A stretch of 64,000 bases of DNA from Panorpa germanica (Eukaryota > Arthropoda > Insecta > Mecoptera > Panorpidae). Below are positions 12,611-24,077 of the stretch, in pieces. The stretch's first letter is position 1; each line of letters starts with the position of its first letter. The translations under genes were made by a program, and so were the position numbers. Location of the stretch: assembly GCA_963678705.1 (NCBI GenBank), contig OY783214.1:15128001-15192000 (forward strand), read 5' to 3'. The notes below the pieces were generated by a model. The model made no database searches, was not told the origin of the DNA, and saw nothing but the letters and a program-made list of their open reading frames with translations.

Positions 12611-14479
12611 TGACGTAATCACAAAAGTAGAACACAGTAAGTTATTAGCTTTGTGAAATTGTTCAAATTTGCATTTTTTCAACTGCAACGAGCTGAATCG
12701 AATTTACTCAAATTTTTCTGGTATGTTCAGTACACTAATTGTGATATTTTTATCCAAGTTGTACATATTTAAATTCATTTACTTATTATTTCATGGTGAT
12801 TGGCTTTGTTGTTTTTGGATATTAAATATTAATTATGATATCTGTCGATAGTCGGACAAAAATAGGAACACAATTATAAGAATGCGCCAAAAATTTAATT
12901 TTCAATATTTTCAAGAAATTGAGATACCATTTCATTTTTGAGCTACCTCCGTACTTACTTTTCACATGTGTTTTTTTCGAACGCTGTAAAGTCGATTCTA
13001 ATCTATATTTTGGTTTTAAAGAATAGTAATATTGTAAGAAGCAAGTTGGTGTATTTCGACCAGCTTAATAACTTCAAATCTTGAAATTCTTTGCGAAATT
13101 TCGATGTTGCGAAAGTATAACGACAAAGTAACATGGTTAAAATGAAGGGCAACTTTTAAAACAAGCAGACAGTGTATTATATAGGATATTAATCAAAGTA
13201 TACGAGTCTATATTGTTTTATCATAACATAATAATGTAAAGATTATTAGTAAACTTGTTTTCACATTAAAACGTCAATCACGAAATTCTCCTGAAACTTT
13301 ACTCTATGCTAGCAAGTTAGCTTATAGAACATATTTTAGAACCCCAGCATCTCTGTAGCTGTTTTAATGGATCTTGTTGAAAAATTGTTTCTTTTTATAA
13401 CATTATATAATGTTTAAAACATTGATGATGATGAAATGAAGTTTTCCTGGATGATACCATGATTTATAGCTCTCCTCTAATTTATCATCTAACTTGCTTG
13501 AAACTTGAAACTATATTTCTTAAAATGTTTGTATAAAATACTTCTAGGTAGATATTGTAAGATACAAGAAAGTAAAAATGAAAAAGATGTTTTTGGTTGA
13601 ATAAATTTAAAATTGTAGTAAATTTGAAAACTGGTTTTAATTTTTTGAGACTATGGAAATCACTTTCATTACGATTGTCCTGAAAATTGAAATATGTTTA
13701 TTTATTAATGTCCTTTACCATATAGACCTCTTTCGGTAAAGAATTCTTAAATTTTGACTGTCAAACTTTACAATTTTAACATACAAACCTGATATAACAA
13801 TGGTAATTTTGTTACGATTGTTTTAAAAACTTATAAACATCAGCATCAATGCTCTCGCCCACTGTGTCGTTACCTTCAAATATTTGTAAAAGTTATTTTA
13901 ATAATAAATTATAAAAATAGCGTAAATTACATACTTGGGGCATGACATCTCTAGTAGTATTATTATCTTATTTCAAGCACGAATCTACATCTAACTTTAA
14001 ATAGAAATATCTGAGATGTTAGCGGGCTTACGCAAAGTCTTATTATTAGGTATATAAGATTATATTCTTCTAATATTCACTAGTTTAATTTTAATACAAA
14101 TATTTCAAACATTACACAACTAAATAACAAACAAAATTATGTTATCTGCAGTAAGATTATATATTTAATTAGATGATTTGATTTATCAGTGATACCAAAC
14201 TAAATAAATGGAATAAATTTTGAAAATTTATGAACTAACATTTGTAAGGGGAATTGTTTGCTTCTCATATACAAATTGTATCGCAATTGTCTAGCTTACT
14301 ACAAGCTAATGCAACTGTTATATTATGTTATATTTTTTAACTGTGATATATTTGAGAGAAAACATGATATCAAAAATGAGATTTGGGTTGTGAACTGATT
14401 TGTTTAGCATTTGTAAAGATAATGGGTCAACGCAACAGCTGCTTAAGCTGTGGCGTTTAATTCTGCATCTCTTTTGCGC
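12611..14479. other. AT-rich non-coding stretch
   Basis: No gene, RNA or clear repeat recognised between copy A and the relic of the GGGCTTGTGTC family. Confidence 0.5.
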
Positions 14480-14700
14480 ATATCTTGTTTAACAGTGATG
14501 GTAAAGGTTGGCAAATGGTAGTGAGGAAGGAATGACGTCAATCCCCTTTAATTATTAATGAAAGCAAATAACTATTTCAATCGTTAATAACTTCTATAAT
14601 ATTGCGAATTGAATAAATATTATTTAACATTTGAGGTTTTGATAATCTACTTTATCAATACTCAGTGCAGTTTTATAAAAATTCAGTTATGGTTCTGAGA
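14480..14700 (+). mobile_element. Degraded relic of the GGGCTTGTGTC family (3' half)
   Basis: The order of segments matches the right half of copy A: a TCAATCCCCTTTAATTATTAA region, a run of AT-rich sequence, then CATTTGAGGTTTTGATAATC, CTTTATCAATA and TTTTATAAAAATTCAG. Similarity is patchy and neither TIR is intact. It lies just upstream of the protease homolog gene. Confidence 0.5.
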
Positions 14701-14940
14701 AATGATTCGATGAAAATTTAGACAACAAGATCCAAGTTCATAAAATCAAGTGAAAACTACGGAAATTTTAAAAAGTGCACCTTTACTTTGAATTATATAT
14801 TAGAACTACATTTTTATTGGGTTGATTATATAATAAAAAATAGCAATTACTTATTAAATTTACGATAATTATAAGATAAAAACATTGGTGTAGTAAATTA
14901 TAAAATGAAATTATTATAAAAATTTACGCTTTGAAAATAA

Positions 14941-15187
14941 TTGTCATAATGGCTCACCTTGTCGTTGGAACACTGGAATAATTAGCGTTGCGTTTTTATT
15001 GCAACAACTAGAGATAAAGAAATGACCTCTTTGTTATCATTGTAGTTGTATTCGTGTTGTTTCTAAATCACAACAATGTATTGATAACGCGATTTACCAA
15101 CACTCGAAGGTAACTTCATTAGGTGTTTTTGATCGTTCAAGCAGAACCTTTCACGTTGCCGAAGCGACAACACTTATCTCTGTTAAA
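14941..15187 (+). promoter_or_regulatory. Upstream region and probable 5' UTR of the protease homolog gene
   Basis: This is the sequence just before the protease homolog start codon. It is somewhat richer in GC than the flanking DNA. I see no clear TATA box at a fixed distance, and the transcription start cannot be placed. The last bases before ATG (CTGTTAAA) give an acceptable insect translation context. The assignment rests on position only. Confidence 0.35.
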
Positions 15188-18100
15188 ATGGTTTTATTAA
15201 AAACTTGTTGTTTTTTGTGGATTGTTCTTGCTGGACTTATAGTTTCTGGACATGGGCATAAACTGGTCAGTATAATATATTTATAGCATTTTAGAATTTA
15301 TTTTGGTTGACATTATTATAATTGAAAGTAATTATAAAATTGTTTTTTTTTTTTTTTTTTTTATTAATACTTCACGGGCTTCTTAGGACCACGGTCCTTT
15401 ATTCGCCTTTCTTAATATAAAATTGGTTTTGTTATATATTTAAATTTAATATGACAATTTACAATTTTTTTTAAATTTATTTTTTTAAATATCCAGTGTA
15501 ATAGTAACTATATTACATTAATCTCATTTGTTTTAATATTGTTCTTCAGAAATCAGCAAAGAGAATAATCGGAGGAAATATAGCCAATGCCGCCCAGTTC
15601 CCGTATTCAGTGTTGATCTACAACAGGCAAATCAATAAAGAGGTCTACAAGTGTGGAGGCACGGTACTTTCCCCGATGCATGTCTTGACAGCGGCGCATT
15701 GTGGCAACAAGTAATCTCATTTATTTATTTCTGTCATTCAAATTAAATCACAATCTTAGGCTAGACGCAGAGTAAACCTCATTACCACTCACACAGTATT
15801 AGAAATAAATTAAGGTTTTAACTTATAAAGATAGTAATTATTATTACCCAGTAAACATTTTGGAGTCACTTCGCCGTCATATTGAAGATAGATGCGGATG
15901 ACTTTTTTGTCATGAAAGAGTTCATTTATAGTTCAGTTTTTCCATTCGTTCATATGAAATGTCTATTTTATTGGCTACAAATGACGAAACCACTCCATCT
16001 GTCGGAATACAAATGAAGATAAAGTTGATGAGAACTATAATTGAAGTACAATAGTGATAGAAACGTCACAAGTAAGGTAGTAAGCTGGCTTAAAAAGCTT
16101 CGAAGTAAGCTTAAAAAATATGCCGCAGGCATATATATATTTGCAATACCAATATGCGACACGCAAACATAAGTAACAAGTACACCTTTGTTAGTACTAC
16201 GTATTCAATCAGTTTTATATATTACGAAATTAAGTAATAAAAGTCAAAAACATTTCAAGCCACAGTCTCATCTATCATGTACGATAATGCAAACTCAAAA
16301 TAGTATTTCGTTCTAGTTTACAAATGATTCTAGAGAATATAATAAAACATACGCTATAATAATAAATAAATGAATGTTAGATGTTGGAGTCGCACTAGTT
16401 TGGTTAGTACTTAAGATAATATCCAAGTTTCGTGTTTAGTGGTATTTTTTTTACTAAGCCAATCTATGTACCTATTAGACATTTACCAAACTCAGCAAAT
16501 TAATGATTTTCTGACATTAAATAAGAGTTTTGTTTCACGTGTTTCAGTGTTTACCAAATGAAACTTTATTACGGTGTTACAAATCGCCACAATCCGGATG
16601 AACCAGGAAGACAAGTCAGAAACGCTGTGAAGATAATGATAGATGCTAGATACAACAACCAGACACTGGATAACGACATTGCCGTCGTTACTGTAGACAA
16701 GCCTATTGAATACACAAGTAAGTGTAGCAGTGTGCAAGAAAAAACTATGTCCGCATCGTTTATTTACTTAAAACAAAGTTTAAATTTGATTTAAGGATAC
16801 ACTGATAGTTTTGTTTTTAGTATTTGTTTATCCAAAATTAATGCTACTGAAATTGAACGTTAAATATAAATTGTAAATGCACTAGCCGGTACTTGGGACT
16901 CATAACGAGCACCGGTGACTACAAACAGCAAACGACACCACATAAATCAATTGTGTTATCCGATATCCCACGATCACTGTATTTTTAGAAATTTTATATA
17001 TCTAGATATGTTGTAGAAAAGGGATAGAAAATATAGGAAAATCAAAACGTGACGTCAATGAACTTTTAAAATGACGTATGCTATTTCGTGTCCCTTTTAA
17101 ATGCATCTTTAATTCTTCATATCTTTTATAATATTGGAATTAGTTAATAGGTAAATTAGATAGCTGAGATAGTGATCATGTTTTTTCGGGAATATTTTAT
17201 TTTAAAGTGAAAATAATAACTTGACAAGTTATGGGGGGCTCCAAATTGTGAGAATAATATCGTGTATATCGTGAATAAACATGACAGTACATGATATAAC
17301 ATAACATGACTTTGCGTTTGCACATACATAAGACATACAGTGTAGATTTTACATTACAACTGCATATACGTAGGATATACCTTCAATATAGTATGTATAT
17401 GTAATTTTTTTCTGAAATGCTTTTTATATGACAACATCATAATTTCTTTTTACAGAGAATATCCAGCCGGTACCAATCGTAAGAAGTTCTCCTAATCCAA
17501 GACGTTTCATAAATGCAAACGCAACTGCAATTGGATTTGGACAATCAAATCAATGTAAGTATTAGAACTAGAAATGCGTTCATTTTGTATATTAACTAGA
17601 AATAGTATCAATATAATTTTATTATGGTAATGTCATAGGCGCGAAAGGAGATACTGGTATACTAAAATTTGTGGACGTAACTGTTATTACCAACAAGGAA
17701 TGCTCTGAATTCTACAAAAGTTTAGAACCAACACAAATTTGCGCTAAGAGAATGTACGAAGGTCCTGGAATGGTATGTACTTTCTATTGTTTTTCGTTTC
17801 ACTATTTAGACCTTTCGTGTAGGTGTAGGTAGTAAGAATCCTCTAGGTTGCTGTAGAAGTTAGGTCAAAGACTCTAACCCTCAGTTATGCTTAGCTCCGG
17901 GTTCGACTCCCGGAGATGGAATAAATTCCATTTATGACTGGCACAAAGAACTCACAAATGATAAACAAATCTACGAAATACAATATTATGGTACATTGCA
18001 ATTAATGCGAGATATAACTTAGCTGTAACGTAAATAACGTAGTAAGGAATACTGAAATACTTAATTTAATTATCTCTAGAAGAACTCGAATAAGGTGAAA

Positions 18101-18811
18101 ACAGTATTTGAAGATGCGGTCGAAAGGGATGCCAAGGTGAGGAATATATTTACAAAAAATATTTGTTGTGTCTAATCATGATACTCAGGGCTGGTCAGAG
18201 AGGGGGAGAGGTGTTTGCTACTGTTAATTTCAAAGTAGTTTATTCTAAGGAAGTAAACAGTAAATTTCTCTTGAACCGGCCCTGCCTAAAAACAGTAAAA
18301 ATCGACTTCATCATAACAAACTCTAAAATTTTCTACTTATGTAAAGTAGATTAGAGTAAAACAAAATCTTTTAGCGTGCAGATCACGATTCTCTGTAATG
18401 GTATGTTTGTAACTGTAAATTGATTGATTTCATATAAAAATATCTGCTGTAAGTAACTTTAAACTTTTGGTATAAAACCAACTAATGTGAGGAATATTAA
18501 GCACCTGTTTTACACAAATTCTTTGAATTTTTAACATACTTTTTATTTTAAATTCACCATTATATGATGTACCTTCATACTTGTATGATTATATTAAAAA
18601 ATGATACGAAAATTACCACATTAATAACTTTAGAAATGCTAACATTTTTTAGGGGGACGATGGTGGTCCTCTCATGTTCAGAGGAATTCAAATAGGGATC
18701 ACGAGTTTTAGGAGGGAACAAGGATGTAAAATGATTGCACCAACGGTCTTTACTAAGCTGGATAGTTATTTGACTTGGTTACACAACTCGACTGGACTTC
18801 TGTTTCCCTAA
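15188..18811 (+). CDS. Secreted serine protease homolog (S1A chymotrypsin fold, catalytic Ser replaced by Asp), six exons
   Basis: Exons are 15188-15265, 15550-15710, 16548-16717, 17456-17554, 17639-17772 and 18653-18811. All introns are GT-AG, and the joined frame is 801 nt (266 aa). Residues 1-23 are a hydrophobic signal peptide. The activation site follows Arg31 (AKR/IIGG). The first catalytic motif is TAAHC with His76 (chymotrypsin 57); the second is DNDIAVV with Asp123 (chymotrypsin 102). The third motif reads GDDGGP, so residue 217 is Asp where active enzymes have Ser195. The Cys that normally precedes this motif is also missing (EGPGMGDD), while its usual partner near the C terminus (QGCK) remains. 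The C-terminal half has the usual VFTKLDSYLTWL segment. Length fits a plain S1A domain with no clip domain. Peptide-bond cleavage should be lost; a binding, cofactor or decoy role is inference from the family. The start is the first ATG before the signal peptide, in context TAAAATGG. Confidence 0.93.
15847..16070 (+). mobile_element. CCCAGTAAAC-family MITE, copy 3 (right end lost), in intron 2 of the protease homolog
   Basis: It begins CCCAGTAAACATTTTGG and follows copy 1 (4358-4610) closely until GAAACGTCAC at 16070. There the similarity stops and the right TIR is absent. It lies wholly inside intron 2 (15711-16547) of the protease homolog gene. Confidence 0.7.
17800..17990 (+). mobile_element. 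tRNA-derived SINE fragment in intron 5 of the protease homolog
   Basis: GGTTCGACTCC at 17900-17910 is a perfect RNA polymerase III B box, set in a T-arm-like stem (CTCCGGG...CCCGGAG). The upstream 90 bases have a loose A-box-like stretch but do not fold into a full tRNA, and downstream sequence is not a tRNA acceptor end. This is best read as a tRNA-derived SINE or a decayed tRNA pseudogene. Confidence 0.5.
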
Positions 18812-19157
18812 TAACATGTATACACACAGGTAAATTGTTGTGCTTGCTTGATCATAAACAACTTCATACTGGATTTGCACGAGCAGTTTGGCACGTCGGA
18901 AAACCGAAGTTGCGCACAAATTTTTGTACTATTAATCGGATCTAGTTTTTAAGAAGATAATTAAAAATTGGTATGGTAAAAATTTAATGTTTCTAGTAAG
19001 TTTCTAAAACCAGCGTTTAAAAATAGTGCAGATCATATTCGATGCCTGATCATGCAAGTCGGGCTATCATTTAAAAAACTCGTTACTGTGCATACATTCT
19101 AATTTGATTCACGACTTTTGCCAGTCTTCCAGCGTGCAAAACTACGAATGTAAAGCA

Positions 19158-19225
<68 letters not shown>

Positions 19226-19580
19226 CAAGTTTGTAATTAATTCTATTTCCAGGATTGAGAAGACGGTAGTGCCAAATATAATCACTTTACTTACTTTAGT
19301 AATAACATTTTAAGTACGCAAACTAGGTCTATCCCATCTGTAGCACTCTTATGTCTGCTTCAATACCCAGATTTGAACTATTGAAATGAAGAAAAAAAAT
19401 TATAATGGCGAGGTTAGAATGGACCATTCACATGGTGGTTTTCGTAGATGAAGTAGGCTTAGTTGTGCTCTTAACATAGGATTACATCATTTCACATTTA
19501 TAAATTATAAATATTATATATTATTTCATTTTGTAAGACATATTTTAATAAAATATTAATAAAACTTAAATATTCATTGA
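18812..19580 (+). other. Probable 3' UTR of the protease homolog, with one 3' UTR intron
   Basis: Eighteen bases after the stop there is a good donor (ACACACAG/GTAAAT at 18829/18830). A polypyrimidine-preceded acceptor (CTATTTCCAG) ends at 19252. The downstream stretch carries two AATAAA signals, at 19547-19552 and 19558-19563. A (TA)n microsatellite lies inside the putative intron about 30 bases before the acceptor. Splicing would not change the protein because the stop is upstream. The call is inferred from signals and has no transcript support. Confidence 0.45.
19159..19220. repeat. (TA)n microsatellite in the putative 3' UTR intron of the protease homolog
   Basis: An uninterrupted TA tract of 62 bases, ending about 30 bases before the likely acceptor at 19252. 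Confidence 0.95.
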
Positions 19581-21249
19581 TTAATTTTGTAACTACAGTG
19601 TAAGTTAACGGTACGTTAAGTCGCGTTCTCACGGGGCGATTTTAGTTGAAGGATCTTGGTTCATATATAAGAAGAATAAGAATAACTGAACGAGTTAAGG
19701 TTCAGCAAATAAAGCAAAAGATTTGAGAGATGACAGTTGAATACAGTTGTGAAAAAGGCTGTAATACTCGTACATTTATTAACACTTATGCTAAAAGAAA
19801 AATTAAAATCAATGTTATTGAATATGAGGAAGAAACAAAACAAGCGCCGTTATTGGATCAAATGCATTCACAAATATAATCGGGGATCGCAAAGTTTGAT
19901 TGGCTTAAACTTTTGTTGAACCGTTCAGTAGTTGTTGATCTATCCGACTGATCAACGGGTAAAATCGCCACTTGGGAACGCAGCTTTACATAATGAAATC
20001 AACTTTCTACTTAAATATACGGTAGTTTAAGCTAATAAATTATCATAATTAACATATGTACTTTAACTTTAGTAAAATATAAATACCCGGCACGAGTATG
20101 AGTTTATAATATCCTTCGCGTACAGCGACATAATCTAGATAAGTGCCCTTGCTTAATGTAGGAATAATTCAATAAAATTTACAGTATTCACAGGTATTAG
20201 TTCAAGAAGTACATGAAGACGTGGAGTTTAAACGAGTTTATATTTCTGACAGCATAGCTAAATCCATTACCAGAAGTTTGTATTAATCAACTTTAGTATA
20301 AAGTTTGTGGAAGTCAGACTTTGAATGCCTTGCAGCTATAGAACAAGCACCTTGGTTGCCTGAGTTGGAGGTAAATTAATACAAAATGTTGCTTTTGTTT
20401 GAACAAATACAAAATATGTAGTGGTGTACTCATATCGTTTCTATTAGCGGTCTATCTGCGAAAGGAATCAATTTATTCCAGTATCAGATATCAGGTATAT
20501 CTTATTCTTCTGCAACATTTGGTCCCGTTTTTAAAATAAGATTTTGTTGAATTGTATTTTTTTCTTCAAAATGCAAAAAAAAGATTTATTTATTGGGCTT
20601 GGGTTTTGTTTCATTTAGTCGACTATGCAACATATAATTATATGTTGCATAGTCGTCATAGTAATTGTATTAGGTTAACCTTTTTTACTTGACTTATATT
20701 GACATTAGTAAACAATCAAAGATATTTAATTAGTCTGTAATTATCCCTAATAATAAAGGTATATTTATTTTATCAAGAACGTTTTAATATACTCTTAAAG
20801 TAGCTATATCTTTCATTTCTTTGTATTTTATGTTTTCTATTCCGCTAAATATACTAATATTATAATACAGGTTAAATATAAAATGTTGGAGAGTAATACA
20901 CCTTGTAATTTTGTAGTAGCCTGAGGTCAAAAATTAAAATCATGGCATTATCATGACTGCCTTTTTAACGAAAGAAGTAGAGATAATGAAGGAACTTGTT
21001 TTAAAATTAAAATATAATTTTTGCTGAAATATAAATGATGAAAAGTAACATACTGATTTTATACATGATGTAACAGCGGGACGGATGCTGTGAGTATTAC
21101 TTTGTACATCCAGTGTATTAAGAGAGGTATTAAGTAGTTACCTATTTTTATTATTTAATATTTTGCATCCTCGGACGGTTATTCGTAACGAGTGTAGAGT
21201 ATAACGCAGTCTGACGATGTCGTTCGTACTGGGGAACATCTTATGCAAA
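19581..21249. other. AT-rich intergenic DNA downstream of the protease homolog
   Basis: It contains the perfect palindrome at 20620-20655. Short overlapping frames near 19661-19919 on both strands look like chance openings. Confidence 0.5.
20620..20655. repeat. Perfect 36-bp palindrome
   Basis: The left half CGACTATGCAACATATAA (20620-20637) is exactly complementary to 20638-20655, with no spacer. The neighbouring base pair breaks the symmetry. As single strand it would form an 18-bp hairpin. It could be a remnant of an element end-joining event or a protein binding site. Confidence 0.9.
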
Positions 21250-21500
21250 GCTATAAGAGTGAATCAAAAAGTTCCCGTTGCATTATCATTGTCTACTGCC
21301 ATCTTTCAAACAACACCACACAAAATTTCAGTTAGATTCATAGGTTAGTTTTGATTGAACTTCCATTTGTATTAAAAGTGTTTCGTGTTTTTCGATACAA
21401 TGGAATGAGAGCAATATCGATTTGTTTATTCCAGTTTTTCACTTTAGGATGAAATAAATTAGCACCAACTTGTGCATCGTATTATTGGTACTAATGTTAT
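21250..21500 (+). mobile_element. Relic of the 5' end of a mariner-like element
   Basis: A segment with AATCAAAAAGTTCCCGTT is followed about 130 bases later by a frame reading ME*EQYRFV, with a stop at the third codon. That pattern resembles the beginning of some mariner transposases (MExEQYRFVI). Nothing matching the later helix-turn-helix or DDD region follows, so at most the first few hundred bases are present. This is recognition by pattern only. Confidence 0.4.
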
Positions 21501-22545
21501 TTGCATGGACTAAGTTTTGCGTTACAGATAGTTTTCAGGTAAAGTAGCAGTAAAATGTGTTCAAAGAGATTAATAATCTATGATAGTTAATTTTAACTGT
21601 TAGTTTGTTTAACCAGCTCATATATTTAAAGCAGTTACTTTGTATTTGTGTCATCGTGATTTAGTTTACCGAAACTAGAGAGGTGTTGCTATACGATGAA
21701 TTACACTACAATGATAAACTATCTTGGAACCGTTTTAACAACTAAGCTATAAAATACATCGATTACTTACTTTTTATTTGTCTAAAATGAACCCTAATAA
21801 AACATTTTATGTCTGATAATACAGTTCTAGTCTAGTTTCCGTTTCCGTTTATATTTTCATTTTACGATTTACACTACCCGTGTTACTTTAGAAGAAAACA
21901 GTTACTGCTCTTTTCATACACAAAACAAACTTTTGTTATCGTTTACTGCCGAATTACTTGTACAACCCCTGTAAACTTTATTTTCTTTTATAACTGTTTG
22001 AAATTCTAATCTCACGCCGGTAAAATAATTGATTTTTATTGAAATCTGAATTAGTAAATTGTACTACTATAACTATATGTTCTCGTATGTCGAATTATTG
22101 ACATATTTCTTGACACGGTCTTATGTTATAAGATTTCGTAGAACTAAGGTTTTTATATTCAAACATTGTCTTCGGGTTCGTTTTATTTTCTATCCCGTTT
22201 TGTAAAAATGTAATAAAATTATGGAAAAAAGTTTTTTAAAGTTGCGAAGAGTTTGATTTGAGAAAAATATGATGACAAGAGTTTTAGTAGGATCAGACGG
22301 CTTCTTGACAAATATTAAATTGTAATTTGGTTGTTTTGCACGTGTACTACATCTAGTAGTCTTAGTGTGTTATCTTAAGGTACGCGTCCACAAATCAGCA
22401 TGGAAATCATTGCACACGCCTTGCGTAGTCTTTGTTCAGTATCTTGATCAGTAAATTGATATAAAAAGAATATATTTCTTTTACCCAACTTTCAAATATT
22501 TAAATACTTTTTTATTATTATTAAATACAATATACATTTGTAAAT

Positions 22546-23000
22546 ATACAGGGTGTTTGATAGCAAGGTAAAAAGCCTAAGGCGGATGATAGTTGACACC
22601 ATTTAGAACATTATGAACCATGCTATTTTTATGTTATTTTTATAAAAATCCAATTTCTGACAGTTAAATGCCAACATTGCCCCAATTTAAGTTGATATGT
22701 TAATTGTTTTATATTTTGGGGTTTGTCAGATGTGTACCTAAATTAAATAAACCAAGTTCCAAACATCTGTGTTATTAAAAAAAAAACTAGAAGCTTTTGA
22801 AGTTTGACTTTTTTAATTTTTACTTTTCAAGTTTGAAAAAAAATGCATAGTTAATGGCAATTAGAAAAATAAATAAAATCGATTGTTTAAACGTTTTTAA
22901 ATACATGCTCGGTTTTTGGCCTTTCTTTTAATGTATCATTTAGGCTGATATCTTACCAAATCTCCTTAAGTCTTTGCACCTTGATACCAAACAACTTGTA
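22546..23000. mobile_element. Short element with about 36-bp imperfect TIRs (TACAGGGTGTTTGATAGCAA type)
   Basis: The left end begins TACAGGGTGTTTGATAGC. The complement of the right end begins TACAAGTTGTTTGGTATC, and the two go on matching through AAGG and TAAGG (about 25 of the first 32 positions). The outer bases TGTAAAT also repeat in inverted form just outside. Total length is 455 bp and there is no coding frame. I cannot assign a superfamily, and no clean target duplication is visible. Confidence 0.55.
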
Positions 23001-24077
23001 TTTACATAAAAAATGAATAAAAAATATTAAAGATATAGTGCAGACATAAGCTGTGCTGTGAAAAATGTTGCTCGACGATGGTCGCTATTGCAGTATCTTC
23101 AAGAATCGTTAGAAATTAAAAAAATATCTATATACGAGTATATATTGCAAGCAAATGTATTTTCTTAAAGCAAACACGGTTATTGGAAGAAATAGTTGAT
23201 TTTTTGATAAATTAAATAAAAAATGAATGAAACATAGAATCGCAAAAATCCTTTGCTACCCCATACATAATTAATTTTAATCCTCTCCTTTAATTTTAAC
23301 TTCAATTCAGTGAAGAGATTTGTACAAAAAATTCTAAGCAAATGTAGTTAATTAAATGTCATTTCAATTCTAAATTTTGTTAAATAGTTTATGTAGCGTA
23401 TCCAATCGGATTACAAAGTCACCCTCGCTTCCAAAAAATCATGATGGCAACCAAATCAAATTTCAAGATAGAATGTACATATCCAGAGTAGTCATAGAAA
23501 AGAAATTGAAAATATATCTTTAAATGTGATATACATAAATAGCTTACCTAAAATCACTTATGACTTAAAATGCTTCAAATAAGCTTAAGAGCATTCCACA
23601 AAATCATAAGTACACTTTACAAAACATTATTCCAAACCGTAGAACGATTTCTTCCCCGTTGCGTTGATGTAAAACCTATGCCTTTTCTATTTAAATTTAT
23701 TTTAACAGAGAACTTTGAATTTTGATCAAAACTTCAATATGAGATTATGAGACATGATATAAAATATACTCGATGTATACATATACATGTAAAGCTTTCA
23801 ATGACTTCTTCTGTCTCGTTCTGATACATGAGGGTCCTAGTAGGTATTGAGAGAGAGCCTATTATCGCTCTCATCCTTTTCAACCTTTCATGTATGAATA
23901 TATTTTAGCGGCTTATATAAAAACCTAATTGCCAATTAGTGGCCATTTATATGTTAATATTACTTTTTACTGAGTCGAGATTTTACTGAAGTGAAGTAAA
24001 TCAGCTTACGTTATGAGTATATTACTAAGAGAAAGTTGTCCAGAAGTGATGGTAAAGTGGAAAATCAAACCATAAAC

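Noticed and set aside
16558-16794. 78-codon frame on the plus strand and an 81-codon frame opposite it
   Set aside because: The plus frame is exon 3 of the protease homolog read on into the intron past the donor at 16718; the opposite frame is its shadow.
17041-17230. Possible further relic of the GGGCTTGTGTC family in intron 3
   Set aside because: Only scattered short words match (GACGTCAATGAACTTTT, a TATCTTTTATAAT run); order and spacing do not hold up.
18104-18147. Possible extra exon in intron 5 between ACAG and CCAAG/GTGAGG
   Set aside because: Its length (about 32 nt between good sites) would shift the frame of the last exon and destroy the GDDGGP reading.
19104-19313. 69-codon frame with a hydrophobic end (LLTLVITF)
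   Set aside because: Its centre is the TA repeat, and the hydrophobic end lies in the probable 3' UTR of the protease homolog.
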